In this document: piece after piece, positions 24,336-36,247 of the stretch
How the letters are laid out: each line of letters begins with the position of its first letter
Position numbering within the stretch: the stretch's first letter is position 1
NCBI GenBank assembly: GCA_025506515.1
Contig: CM046443.1
Span: 47,233,735 to 47,297,734, forward strand
Reading direction: 5' to 3'
Length of the DNA stretch: 64,000 bases
Source: Flaveria trinervia
Taxonomy: Eukaryota; Streptophyta; Magnoliopsida; Asterales; Asteraceae
Notes under the pieces: model-generated
Told to the model about the DNA's origin: nothing
The model's database searches: none
What the model saw: the letters and a program-made list of their open reading frames with translations, nothing else
Translations under genes and position numbers: made by a program

Positions 24336-25583
24336 ATCATTTGGTCTCTTTTATTTTTAAGCACATTCCCAAGGTTTTCCCCTAACCATATGAACCCTAA
24401 ATTTGTTCAGATCCAAAATCGAAGGTCAATTCGATTCTTTTAACCAATCTAGCCATGGGGCTTTTGCTCCCGAAACCTAGACGAACATATTCATGTACTT
24501 AACTTACCCGATTATGATCGAATTGATGTATTTATGCTCAGCTTAGCTTCGGTTCACTTCGCAAGAACAAGTTACGAATTCGATGTTTGTGCGATATTTT
24601 TAGAGAAATTGATGTTGCAGAGGGTTGAAAGGGACCGAAAGCCACCTTTGCCCTCTGTTATTTAGCTATGATTTGCGTGTTAAAGTGCCGAACACATTTC
24701 ACTTTCATTTCGTTTGCTTCAGTTATGAATAGAGAATTTAATGCTTACTTAACTCGAATTAAACCACATTTCCATCTTCGTATTGGTTATACGAACGTTT
24801 CTATACGTTTAATTGTGTTATTGACATGATTTGAGAGCCGAAAGGACTAGGATTTATGTCGAATTCGGTTCCGGGATTTTATGACCCCAAAACCGCTTTA
24901 ATTGCCATTTTAAAGTTCTTAAACACATTTGAAATTGATACAGGGATCGATTGGGACCATTTAGAAATTGAGAATCATGAAAAGATTGGCCGTTGGCCTC
25001 GCCGGCACCGCGGCCGGAGCCTAGCCGCCGGTGGCCGGGAAATCGGGTAAGGGGTTGGGTTTTTAAAGACTTTACACAAATGGTCCCTGTGTTTTCAACA
25101 ATTAACAACAAGAGCTTAAAGTATTGTTTTTAGTTTTAGCTAATTCCACTTTAAACCCTGGAGTTTTAAATGTTATTATTTTATTCTAAAGTTAGTTAAA
25201 TACAAGTTTTTAAAATAATAACACTTATATTGTTTCTATTTTTTACAAGATTACTTTTAATATTATTATATTATTAATCTTATTATTATGATTATTATTG
25301 TTACTAATATTATTATCATTAATATTACTATTATCAGTGTCATTATAATAATAATAATAATAATAGTTATTATTTTATTTAAGCTTATTAACACCTTAAG
25401 TTTTATAATACTAAACAAACATTATAACACTTATAATGTTATTATTATTATATTAATTTGTTAATCACCAAATTAATTATTAAGTATAACAAACCCCAAA
25501 GTTTCAAAATGTCATAAAAGGCCCTTTTAAGATTTAACAAAATTAACTTCTAAGTTAACAAAATTAAGTGATGTCACAATAAC

Positions 25584-25865
25584 TCACACACACTCCTATA
25601 TTATTTGATCTTATTTAACTAACTTAAATAATATTACAAACAATACCTATGAAAAAAATATCCCTATAAATTATTCAATCTCATATGTAACTTATATAGA
25701 AAACTCATTTTCTAAATTGGTGTATTTATATAATTGCATGATCATATCATCAATTTAATATATTATTGGTGTTTGCTAAGCTTGTTATTGGGTATGACCC
25801 GACTTGGATCATAACGTACTAACCACATCAATGTTTTATGTGTCTTGGGCATAAAGAATCCAACA
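25584..25865 (-). repeat. C1 5' LTR, inner part
   Basis: It continues the LTR after the nested solo LTR, matching 14576-14858, and ends aatccaaca. Followed by taata, the probable C1 right target duplication. Confidence 0.87.
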
Positions 25866-27179
25866 TAATATATCATATATTTACATAATAAAATGTTCTA
25901 ACCCGTTTCATGCTTTAATGATTTGAAAAGTGCACATAAGTGTTTTATTACAATTCTGGCAGAATATAATCTTACTTTAACCGATCATAACTTGATCATA
26001 ACTAAATAAATTTGAGTAAACTCAGACTCCAATGTTAAGTTCTATGAATTACCTTTTTCAACGACAGTTTATACATCTTCAAACTCAATCGAACGACTCA
26101 ACAATAGCATTCACAAGATAAGTGCGCATTTCATAACCTTCTGTCTTGTTCTGTTTGTTTGACCTATTTAAAGAACTTTTCATAAAATTGTTTCTGAATG
26201 AAAGTTGTCCGGGAGACTTTGAACTAATCAAGTATAAATTTGTATAATTTTATGAAACCGTTTTCTATTTTTAAAACCTGTTCAAACACATACCAAACAT
26301 TCTGTCCAAAATCTAAAATTGATGCAATAATCCTTTTTCAATCTACCTTTTGTTTTTAGCAATCTTTAACGTTCTAATTTCTTGTAATGAATTCCAAGCT
26401 CAAGTTATTGTTCTTTTTATCATTTAAGACATCACTTTTGACTCTTGACATTCAAGTTTTCTTATGTACTCTACAACCACCACTATACTTGTGAGTTTTC
26501 CATGTGAGTATTTTTATACCCCTTTTTGCATATTTTTACACTCTGGGGTGAAACATGTTACCTTATAAACATTGCACTTGTAAACTCGTTTGATTCTTGT
26601 AAACTCTTGGCAATTTACTTATATGTTGTGGTTAGTTGATTTTTGTAGTTACCATGTATGGACGATTATATGTATAATCATTAAGTATTGCTAGCCTGGC
26701 GACGTCATAGATCTATGGGCCTGACAAGTCTGCTTGGTTGATCCAAGTATACTTAGCTAATCGTACATACTTGTAAACGTTTGAGACTTATAAAACTGTC
26801 AAGGTTTGATTGTGCATTCTGTCTTACATCCCTAGTTACTTTGTTCACTAATCAATGACATGAATTGACATCTTTTATATATTTATGTATTGAAAATTAT
26901 GGAAATCTCCCCAACATTATTGTTGACTCTTTATTTTTAACATGTTTTAGGTTTAATACTTGATGTTTCTGTTCGTGCTCATATAAGACTTGGACATAGT
27001 TTAACTAAATATGTTATTTCTTTGTTTGAAGCTTTTGTATTGTATGGACGTATTTGTCTTGTAACGTTTAATGATTAATGATATTTAATATTATTTCAAC
27101 TTAATTAGTTCCATATGCTATGAACAATCGTTTCACATTCGTCCGCTCCGATGATTCCGCCGTCAGTCGGGATGTGACA
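25866..27179 (+). repeat. G2 3' LTR, right part
   Basis: It resumes the G2 LTR at the point equivalent to about 10527 and ends gggatgtgaca. It contains about 100 bp at about 25941-26045 that the 5' LTR lacks. The tacac duplication follows at 27180-27184. Confidence 0.86.
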
Positions 27180-27184
27180 TACAC

Positions 27185-28554
27185 TCAGAAATATACAAGG
27201 AAGAAATGGGAAGCAACTAAACACTTATGAATGCATTTTTATAGAAAAAGAAAAACTTTTATTAAGGCATCCAGAGTTAGAGTTCTTATGATGGATGGAA
27301 TGTAATTCCGTGAAAGCGTTCTTACGTTTATGGTTATGGTGTTTGAGATACCATGGAAGAGGTATAATCATTTTGAACAAAATGGTAGACTATCAAAGAA
27401 TTGGATGGGTTGAACACGTGTTACTTTTTCCTAAGAAATTGCCAATGCTTAATGAGAATAAATTTCATTTATGTTTGGGCTCCCATAGGTCCAAATAAAA
27501 ATTAAAGATGAAGCATAGAGGTTTTTATTTGAGAGCTTAAATATCAATCGTTTTGGAAGTATATGACCAAAGTGTTATCATTTAGAGACTAACCTCGCCA
27601 AATTATAAATAGGCTAATAAGGTATTTGTAAATATCTTGTTATCTCGATGTCTTATTTTACTCTTATTAATCAATATCAACACTTAACAAGATAATGCTA
27701 GTAATATTACATGATAGTTACTCATATTTAGTTGCTCTCACTAAATGAAGGATCAATAAAAGTGTTTTGTATGAAAAAGATTGTTTACAACCTACTCTGT
27801 CTTTAGCTTTACTCGAAGTTTCATTTCCTTCATAATATGTTATGTCCTTCTTTCAGTATCAAAATAACCGACACTTTTCTTATGCTCCTGACATCAATAG
27901 AAATATGTGTTGATGCATATTGAGTAACTTGCACACTTTGGTTAACATTATTTATTCAAATAACTAGAAATAATAGTAACAATTAAAAGATAGATCTTGG
28001 ATGATAAATATTGTGCCAATAATTATAGTGGCACCCATTATAGATCTTGAATAACTTTGTACTTTGATGTGGTACTCATCAGACACAAAGCACCAACTTA
28101 AATTTATCTTGTGACCGGATCGAAACGAACTCATCAATAAAGCACCTCCTACACCCTCAGCCACGGCTCAAAGGGACATACATAACACAGTAGTTAAGGC
28201 TTACATTGTAAATTGTGATTTTTGGTTTGACTTTCAATCACACACATATTTTTTCAATTCTTGAAATAGTAATTCAAAGTTTATATACAACACATATATT
28301 CAAATCCTTAAATTACACAAAACCAACCCTAGCCGCGGCTTGGTTGGATTAATAAGTTTCATGTTTTGTTTTTTCAAGAAATTTGACTAATAAGTCCTAA
28401 AAAATAATATGGAGGGTATCTTGCATATCAATAGCTCTATTTAAGTTTTGTTACAAGATTTTTTATAATAGACACATCTCATCCATCGACTATATGGTGT
28501 ATAGCGCCAAATGTTACTACATATTCCTTACTTAGGGATACACCTAAGACGCCT
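27185..28554. other. Old non-coding sequence after G2
   Basis: No gene, LTR or pol relic was recognised. It continues the locus of 7570-9562. Motifs like ccctagccgcggct recur at 28154-28170 and 28326-28343. Short frames (27295-27498, 27964-28164) have no recognisable product. Confidence 0.55.
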
Positions 28555-29323
28555 GTGAATGACAATTTTTGGGAATGGCTGGATACTACCGATGGTTCAT
28601 GATGAATTTCTTGAAAAGCTGCTCAGCCATTGACAATGTTAACCTAAGATGTGAAATTCGATTAGGGATCTAAGAAAGATAATTCTTTTCAAATGTTAAA
28701 GGTTAAGTTGTGTAACGCACCAATATTGACTCTTCCTGATGGGTCAAGTGATATCGTGGTATTCAATGACGCATCACATCAAGGACTTAGTTGCGTCTTA
28801 ATGTAGAAAGATAAGGTGATTGCCTATGTCTATTACCAGCTTAAAAATCACGAGAAGAATTACACCACACGTGATTTAGAATTCGGTGTTGTAGTATTCA
28901 CACCTAAGATTTGGAGACATTATCTGTACAGAACGAAGTGTTCATCTATACTCATCACAAAAGCCTCTAATATATTATTGTTCATAAGGAATTTAAACAT
29001 ACGGTGGAAGCAACATGTTGGCTTCTTAGCGATTATGATTATGAGTCCTATATCATTTGGAAAGACGAATGTAGTGGCTGATGCGTTGAGTAAAAAAATT
29101 AAACATGTTTAAAGCCTTACGTGCATGAGCTTTGGGAATGGCCATTCAATCGAATTTGAAGACTCAAATCGTGATAGCACAAGTGAGGCACTAAAGGAAG
29201 AGAATATGCTAGTGAGGAGTTTAGGGTTTGGATAAATAGATGAACTGTAAGGATGATAGCGTATGGTATTTTGTAGTTTGCATATGGTTACCTAAATGTG
29301 GAAATTTTTGAACCCTATCTATG
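28555..29323 (+). pseudogene. pol: Ancient gypsy pol relic, first piece (RT end and RNase H)
   Basis: Decayed frames read like GMAGYYRRF near 28574, then an RNase H with DASHQGLSC near 28770. HEKNYTTRDLEFGVVVFTPK, IWRHYLYRTKC and NVVADALSKK follow at 28850-29095. The histidine-rich YTDHKSL box is lost. G3 interrupts it at 29324, and integrase sequence of the same relic resumes at 38596. It is older than every other coding element here. Confidence 0.8.
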
Positions 29324-31326
29324 TGTAAGGCCCCGTTTCCGGAGACCTCACAGTTGGCCATTCACAGCATTAAATACATTAAACGTAATAAATTTACAAA
29401 CTTAAGCAGCGGAATCTTTTGAACAAAAACCATTCATTTCATTAAAACACTGTTGCTGAGCAATACACTATTGTTTAATTGATTACAAAAGAACCGTTTA
29501 ATTGCATTACAAAACAACATCAATAATAAGTATGAATGGATGTCAGTCTTTTCCTGCCGAGTAGCTTCACCCTCGTGCCATCCTCAGCAATATTTACCTG
29601 CCAACTGAAAATGTATAAAAGTCAGCGTTGCTGAGTGAGTTCTAGTTTTAAAAGTAATAAAATACTTTTTGTAGGTATATATATGAAAAATACTCTTTTT
29701 ATGAAAACTTCACCTCTTTATACATGAGCACGCATTAACTATACAATTAGGTAATGCTTTATCTCTTTACTGTATGCCTTGTTTACTCTGTACTCTTTTT
29801 ATTTATCTTTCACTGTCTATGGTGACCAATGAGGAATACCCTAAACTATGTGCACGGGGAAAATGGTGTTGGGCCCTCTATTCCCACAAGGGGCTCTTAA
29901 TACGGTATACAAGGCCGGACCAGACACCTAGGGTATGCTGCAAAGGTCTGCTAGTCTCAATTGACTGGCCCCGTGTGCATCTAAAGGTAGCTAACCCGCA
30001 TCACGGTTAAGCTGACGACCTCATGGTCGTGTCCCTCGTGTAAGCTTGCAAGACTTGTTAACATTTTAATTAAGTTCCATTTCTCTTCTTCATTGCTCTT
30101 TCACTTTATTATTAGTAATACTTTACGTTACGATTATAAGCACACCACGTAAAGTCACATACTAATAATAATAATAATAAGGAACAATCATAAAATAATC
30201 ATAATCATGAATGAAACCCATCATTAATAAACCCTAGTCAACCTCGGTCAAAACCCTAAAAGCACAACTCCCAAAAATTCGGAAATAAATTCTAAGTGTT
30301 AGGCGCTTAGACACTATTTGGGCGCATGGGCCCTGTTTGGGCGCTTCATCACTATACAGGTGCATCAGGCCAACACTTAATTGCTTTAACACTTAGGCGC
30401 ATGAACCATTCAGGTGCATGGACACTATTCGGGCATATGACCCTTTCGGACGCATGGACACTTAGACGCATGGGCTATCCGGGCGTATGGAAACTTAGGC
30501 GCATGGGGTTATTCAGACGCATGGGTACTATTGGGCGCATGGCCCTACACTTAGTCGTCTGACTAATTTTCTAGGCGCATGAGGGCATTGTTCAGGCGCA
30601 TGAGATACACTTAATCATTTCTAAGGCAATTGCAGGCGCATGGGCCTTATTTAGGCGCGTGAACCTTCTGTTCAACATGTTCCTAGGATAATTTCGAACC
30701 CAAACATCAAGCCTATCTATTCTAAGCTTACCAAGGCTATTCTAAGCATGAACAACGTATAAGCATCTAAGAATCATCACCAAACATACATAATACATAC
30801 GGGTATACATACATAAACATTTGAAAATCATTTTAATACATTTTTAGCCAAGAGTTTAAAACAAGTAAAACCAGGGTCTAGAAACTCACCTGGTGCAACT
30901 TTGGGTGTTTCTTCCTTCTAACTCGTTTGCAAATGAGTTCGAACACCTAAAAACACACCAAAACACACCAAAACACACACACACGGACACACACACAAGC
31001 ACATAAGCACATAAGCATGTAACCGAGACAAAACCCAACATGAACACTTAAAAACCTTGAATTTTTTTCTTGAATTCAATCTTCTTCTTCTTTTTCTTCA
31101 ACCGAGAGTTTCTGCTCTCTTCCTTTCTCTCTATCTCTCTCTAAAACCGATGAAAAAGGTGATGTGAAGAGTGGGTAGGCGGCCATGCCCACCTTTACAC
31201 CAACTTATTTGTACTTTTGTCCTTTTTACACATTTAACCCCTCAACTTGGGTTTATTGACATTTTCTTTCTTTATTCTTCAACTCTTATTCTTTCTTTTC
31301 TTTTTAAGGAATAACCGGGTGTTACA
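29324..31326 (-). repeat. G3 3' LTR
   Basis: 2003 bp. It matches 36601-38595 throughout. It has a 42-bp-class difference in the CGCATG array (tgcatcaggcc part present here, near 30360) and a shorter AAT microsatellite (about 30164-30180). No coding frame was accepted; 30326-30562 is a reading of the array. Confidence 0.88.
30301..30660 (+). repeat. CGCATG-rich minisatellite in the G3 3' LTR
   Basis: Degenerate units of about 15-30 bp centred on ggcgcatggacactt. About a dozen gCGCATG/aCGCATG cores occur. The matching array in the 5' LTR is at 37636-37970. Confidence 0.75.
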
Positions 31327-31340
31327 AGTCCACCCCCTTA
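31327..31340 (-). other. G3 polypurine tract
   Basis: On the minus strand taagggggtggact directly precedes the 3' LTR start TGTAACACCCGG. Confidence 0.82.
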
Positions 31341-31364
31341 AATAGGTTTCATCCCCGAAACCTG

Positions 31365-32660
31365 TTATTCTTTGAAAAAGAGTGGGTAATGCTGTCTCAT
31401 TTCTTCCTCGGTCTCCCACGTAGATTCGGATCCCTTCCTGTGCTTCCACTGTACACGCACAAGTGGAACCACTTTATTCCTCAGTCTCTTCTCTTTACGA
31501 TCGATGATTGCCACTGGTTGCTCTACATAATTGAGCCTTTCATCTACTTTGATGTCTTCCAGTGGAACAATCATGTCTTCATTAGCTAAGCACTTTCTCA
31601 GATGAGATACATGGAATGTCGGGTGAATTCCATTTAACTCATCTGGTAACTCCAATCTATAGGCCACCTCTCCTACTCAAGAAATGATTCAAAAAGGTCC
31701 TATGTATCTCGGGCTTAGCTTACCTCGTTTCCTTAATCGGATGATACCCTTCCAAGGTGAGACCTTCAACATAACCCGGTCACCCACCTGGAACTCAATT
31801 GCTCTGCGTCGTTTATCGGCATACGACTTCTGTCTATCTTTAGCTGTCTTCATGAAGGCTTTAATCTTCTCAAGCTTCTCAGTCGTAGCCTCAATTACCT
31901 TGACGCTCCCCAATTCCTTCTGACCATATCACCCAAACAAACGGGTGTTCTGCATCTCCTACCGTATAGCATCTCATATGGTGGCATGCCAATGCTGGCA
32001 TGATAGCTGTTGTTGTATCAGAATTCAGCTAACGGTAAGTGGTCATCCCAACTTCCCCCAAAATCAATCACACATGCCCGAAGCATGTCTTCCAATGTCT
32101 AAATGATCTTTTTTGACTGACCATTAGTTTGTGGATGATAAGCCGTGCTAATATGTAACCTCGTCCCCATGGCATCGTGGAATTTTTCCAGAATTTGGAT
32201 GTAAACCGGGTGTCACGGTCGGATACAATAGACACCGGCACACCATGACAAGTTACAATTTCCTTGATGAATAGATCTGCCAACCACTCAGATGAATATG
32301 TCTCGCGGATCGGTAGGAAGTGAGCACTCTTCGTCAGACGGTCGACAATCACCCATATGGCATCGTACCCTTTTGGAGTACGCGGCAGCTTCGTAATGAA
32401 ATCCATGGTGATGTGCTCCCACTTCCATTCCGGTATATCCAATGGTTGGATTTTTCCATACGGCTTCTGATGTTCGGCCTTCACCTATAAGCAAGTAAGG
32501 CACTTACTCACATACCCCACCACATCACGCTTCATACCCGACCACCAATAATCTTTCATCATATCTTGATACATTTTCGTGGCACCAGGATGAATGGAGT
32601 ATCGAGTCTTGTGAGCTTCATCCATAATCCCCACACGTAGATCCCCAAAACGAGGAATCC
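31365..32660 (-). pseudogene. pol: G3 pol: integrase and C-terminal tail
   Basis: Read on the minus strand. The zinc-binding part (HKTRYSIHPG, then KCLTC, about 32610-32488) is followed by an in-frame TAG at 32485-32487. The related G4 copy has a Gln codon at that place. The core WKWEHITMDFITKLPRTPKG, DRLTKSAHFLP and IVSDRDTRFTS (second Asp) is intact at about 32440-32190. A frameshift follows. The tail frames 31913-31689 (FQVGDRVMLKVSPWKGIIR) and 31667-31365 (MAYRLELPDELNGIHPTFHV to YPLFFKE) complete the chromovirus-like end. Confidence 0.86.
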
Positions 32661-32673
32661 ACACCTGTCCAAA

Positions 32674-33297
32674 TCAAGTTTTAACACCAAGTATGTTTTC
32701 ACCAAATTCCCCAACCAAATCTTCCATCCTTTCAAAGTTAAGATGATCTTCTTTCAGTGCCTTATCTTGAAACTCTTTGACTTGCTTCATCACATCAGAG
32801 GTCATGCTCAGTTGATATGCTTTCACTCGAATTGGCTCGGGCCTCTCCTTTCGGCAAAGAGCATCAGCCACCAAGTTAGCTTTGCCTGGATGATAGTGGA
32901 TCTCACAATCATAATATTTTATGAGCTCCAACCACCTTCTCTGCCTCATGTTCAGATCTTTTTGCTTGAAGAAGTACTTCAAGCTCTTGTGGTCAGTGAA
33001 AATGATGCACTTCGTCACGTAGAGATAGTGCCTCCAAATCTTCAATGCAAAGACCACGACTGCTAGCTCCAAGTCATGCGTGGGATAATTGACCTCATGA
33101 ACCTTCAACTGTCGGGATGCATAGGCTATAACCTTCTCTCTCTGCATTAACACGCACCCCAACCCTGAGTTGGAAGCATCAGAGTAGACCACCAAATCCT
33201 CGCTTCCTTCGGGTAATGACAGAACAAGAGCTTGAGTCAACATTGCCTTTAACTCCTCGAATGCTTTCTCTTGAGCTTGACCCCATACAAACTTCAC
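32674..33297 (-). pseudogene. pol: G3 pol: RNase H domain
   Basis: One open frame of about 207 codons. It shows YSDASNSGLGCVLMQ (first Asp), VIAYASRQLKVHEVNYPTHD, LELAVVVFALKIWRHYLY, FTDHKSLKYFF and KANLVADALCRK. All expected RNase H landmarks are visible. Upstream it is joined out of frame to the reverse transcriptase, and it ends in a stop before the integrase. This is the best preserved single domain of G3. Confidence 0.87.
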
Positions 33298-34451
33298 ATC
33301 TTTCCTTCCGGGTCAACTTGGTTAGTGGAGAAGCGATCTTGGAAAAGTCTTGAATGAACCTTCGATAATATCCTGCCAAACCAAGAAACTACGAATCTCG
33401 GATGGCGTCTTCGGTGACTTCCATTGCATCAATGCCTCCACCTTTGCGGGGTCTACCATAATCCCGTCAGGATTCACCACATGACCCAAGAATTGAACTT
33501 CGTGCAACCAGAACGCACATTTGAAGAATTTGGCATACAACTTCTCCCTTCTTAATGTCTCCAATACCTCCCGAATGTGACCGGCATGCTCTTCCTCGCT
33601 CTTCGAGTAGATTAGAATATCATCAATGAACACAATCATTAATCTATCCAACATCGTCCGACACACTCGATTCATCAAATCCATAAAGGCAGCTGGTGCG
33701 TTAGTTAGACCAAAAGACATAACAAGGAACTCATAGTGTCCATTCCACTGTCAACTGCCCAATTACCAGAGAGACCCCGTTTCAAAGACATAGCACCGAC
33801 ACCCGAATTCGAGCATACATACGACGATCTTCATGCGTGAATAGAGGGGAGGAAAGAAAGGGCAGGTGGAGAGATTTCTTTGGCCCTTCAAAAAATAAAA
33901 ATATAAAATAAATGAGAAAAGGCGCCGTGTCTGGGCGGTCGGGCGGAATGGATGAGCGAAAGAAACGGCGGCAGCGGTTCGAGGAGTTAATGACTGAACG
34001 TTATAACACGTATGGAAAGCTGTCTTAGGAATGTCATGTTCTTTCACCTTCAATTGATGGTAGCCAGATCGTAGGTCTATTCTCGAGAACCAACTGGCAC
34101 CTTGGAGCTGCTCAAACAAGTCATCAATCCTTGGTAACGGGTACCGATTCTTCACCGTCAACTTGTTAAGCTCTCGATAATCGATGCACATTCGCATACT
34201 TCCATCCTTTTTCTTTACAAACAATACCGGAGCACCCCACAGGGAGATACTCGGTCGAATGAATCCCTTATCCATCAACTCCTGCAATTGGCTCATGAGT
34301 TCCTTCATCTCAGTCAGAGCTAATCGATATGGTGCTTGGCAACAGGTTGAGCACCGGGTATCAAATCAATTTGGAACTCAATCTCGCAATCTGGTGGCAC
34401 GCCGGGTAAGTCTTCCAGGAATACGTCCTGAAAGTTGCACACCACTGGCAC
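33298..34451 (-). pseudogene. pol: G3 pol: reverse transcriptase, interrupted by a 261-bp insertion
   Basis: The minus-strand frame 34308-34004 has WGAPVLFVKKKDGSMRMC, YRELNKLTVKNRYPLPRIDD and the first catalytic Asp in FSRIDLRSGYHQL. It stops after IPKTAFHTCY. Foreign sequence occupies 33742-34002. The domain then resumes as GHYEFLVMSFGLTNAP, and FIDDILIYS with both catalytic Asp residues follows at about 33629-33603. A frameshift near 33370 precedes AGYYRRFIQDFSK. A one-base loss near 34335 separates the segment before MKELMSQ. Without the insertion, only small lesions remain. Confidence 0.87.
33742..34002. other. Unidentified 261-bp insertion in the G3 reverse transcriptase
   Basis: The sequence between tcatagtgtcc and ataacacgtatgg has no retrotransposon domain and is richer in GC than the LTRs. 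On the minus strand it shows a TATA-like AT run (about 33890-33918) followed by a pyrimidine-rich stretch and an ATG at about 33833. That pattern is like a plant promoter and 5' leader. No target duplication or terminal inverted repeat was seen. Confidence 0.6.
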
Positions 34452-36247
34452 CTAAGATAATTGCGGTACCGACGCATCCACATCTTTCACGTATGCTAAG
34501 TAGGCACTACATCCACGTTTCATGCACCTCCCCGCCACCACCATCGAAATCACCTTAGGGATCGTAGTAATGCGATCTCCATAAATCATAACCAAACTCC
34601 CATCGGGCACAACTAATCGAATCATCTTCTTGCGACATACGATGTTTGCTTCATAGGTTGCTAACCAGTCCATCCCTAGTACTACATCAAATCCACCTAG
34701 GGGCATCACGTGTAACCTAGCAGCAAACCTATGACCTTCTAATTCTATAGCACAGTCCTTTATCACATCCGTACTTCTCGTGGACTTGTCAACAGCGGTT
34801 TCTACATCGAATGGTTCACTGACATTTCTACTACTAATAGGCAACTTAGCACAGAATGTAGTGGAAATAAAACTCCTACTAGCACTGGAATCAAACAACA
34901 CATAGGCACAAGTTTGGTTTACTAGAAACATACCTAACACGACATCGGGATCAGCTCTGGCTTCCTCCCGGGTCATGATGTAAGCTCTAGCACCTGCCCT
35001 CTGCCCTCCTTCCTTTGGCTTCTTCTTTGGTCCAGAGCTCTCCGCCCTTGGCTTGTTACAGTCTTTGGTCGTGAGGTCGTCTCTGCCACAGTTATAGCAC
35101 TTCAGCACCCTACTGTCTTTAGCGATGTGGCCAGGCTTGCCACATCTGAAGCATACATTCATTCCCATTCTGCACTCACCGGTATGCTCCCTTCCACAAC
35201 TACCACACTTATTCCGCCCTGATTTTGACCAAAACCCACGGTCGTACACCTTCATCTTCTTGTTGTTTGGAGTGAAACCACCACGTCCAAACCTCTTCCC
35301 ATACCAGTTCTTACCATCCCCACTCGTCTTCTTCACCTCCACCAGGGTCTCCTCTCGCTCATCATACAATCTACCCGCCAAATCCACCACCGATCGAAAG
35401 GTACCTGGCTGAGCAGCAATTAGGTGCCTGCGAATATCAGCCGGCAGTCCCTGGATGTACCTCTTGATCTTTCTTGACACCGGCGTCACCTGATCTGGTA
35501 CCAGCCTCGCCATCTCGTTGAATTTAGTGGTGTACTGCTGGTGGGTCATGGTTCCCGCTTCAAGTTGCAAGAACTCCCTCTCGATTTTTTCGAGTTCCCT
35601 GTGACGATAGAATTCCTCGATCACCAACTGCTTAAACTCCTTCCATCGCATTTTCCCGATTGCCCTGGCACCCTCAGCTTGGACAATATTGCCCCACCAA
35701 CACAGCGCTAAATCAACGAAAGAGTGAGTCTCGAACTTCACCTTTTGGTCCTCGCGGCACTCACTGATCTCCAAAACTGCCTCCATTTCCCTCACCCAGC
35801 GGTGAGCGGCAGCAGCATTGCCTTTGCCATCAAAAGTCGGGGGCTTACACCTTTGGAACGCCCCATAGCTGCATCCTCCGGTTGCTACCCCCACTACATC
35901 ATCCTCCTCCTCCTCAGACAACACAGTCTTTGGCGTCGGTTGTTCCTCCTCCCTTCTACTTCTTTTGCTCGTTGATCCCTTTCTATTTTCCTTCTCCTTC
36001 CTCTCCTCGCTTCTCACAGCCCTTATAACTTCAGTCACAACAGACGGTAAGACTGTCTGCATGACCTGGTGTACTTCATCAGCAATCGCCTCCCTAGTTA
36101 AGGCATTCAAGCTAGCATTCTTGTTCTTTTTGCTCCGCCATGAACCTCAGGGTTCTCATGGGTCGTCTCAGGAGCCTTAACACTACTCCTAGTCACACGT
36201 GGATGACCTCTGCCTCTAGGAGTCTTGGAAGATTTTCGTCCAGCCAT
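34452..36247 (-). pseudogene. gag: G3 gag-protease
   Basis: The likely start is ATG 36247 (MAGRKSSKTPRGRGHPRVTR). A frameshift near 36115-36125 leads into an open frame of about 550 codons (36110-34452). That frame has the capsid region (AHRWVREMEAVLEISECRED; RELEKIEREFLQLEAGTMTH), a basic linker and zinc knuckles around 35195-35060. One knuckle reads CFRCGKPGHIAKDS, with the final Cys changed to Ser. The protease active site YVLFDSSASRSFIS (Asp codon 34890-34892) has the usual Gly replaced by Ser (agt, 34884-34886). The frame ends in TAG at 34452-34454; the same frame continues into pol. Confidence 0.88.

Larger units (their letters stand above)
21591..25583 (-). mobile_element. Gypsy solo LTR, minus strand, with target duplication ataac
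   Basis: The insert 21596-25578 starts tgtcacaccccaagcttgac and ends gatgtcaca, the reverse complement of a TGTGACATC...GGGGTGTGACA LTR. The 5-bp ataac at 21591-21595 and 25579-25583 is a perfect duplication. No internal region, primer site or pol is present, and only one LTR is seen, so it is a solo LTR left by recombination. Without its own nested insert it is about 3.1 kb. Its ends and the tRNA-like segment match the G1 LTR family. Confidence 0.87.
13923..25865 (-). mobile_element. C1: Ty1/copia LTR retrotransposon, minus strand
   Basis: Read on the minus strand, the order is gag, protease, integrase, reverse transcriptase, RNase H, the copia order. Left LTR 13923-14858 is the 3' LTR. Right LTR 20950-21595 plus 25584-25865 is the 5' LTR, split by a nested solo LTR. 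Both LTRs start TGTTGGGTTTGTT and end CCAACA. It sits in the G2 3' LTR with an imperfect 5-bp duplication (ttata/taata). The coding region is heavily broken. I do not assign a copia lineage. Confidence 0.9.
9568..27179 (+). mobile_element. G2: internally deleted gypsy LTR element, split by nested insertions
   Basis: Two long LTRs (9568-11737; 12960-13922 plus 25866-27179) enclose only 1222 bp of internal DNA with primer site and polypurine tract but no protein domain. Perfect tacac duplications flank it. The internal 3' end keeps a remnant of a chromoviral pol tail (about 12855-12880 reads EFTYEREMK), so it derives from a full element by internal deletion. It would need proteins in trans. The 11.9-kb copia C1 lies inside its 3' LTR. 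Confidence 0.88.

Noticed and set aside
28816..29112. Independent 98-codon gene
   Set aside because: The residues match gypsy RNase H landmarks, so it is part of the ancient pol relic.
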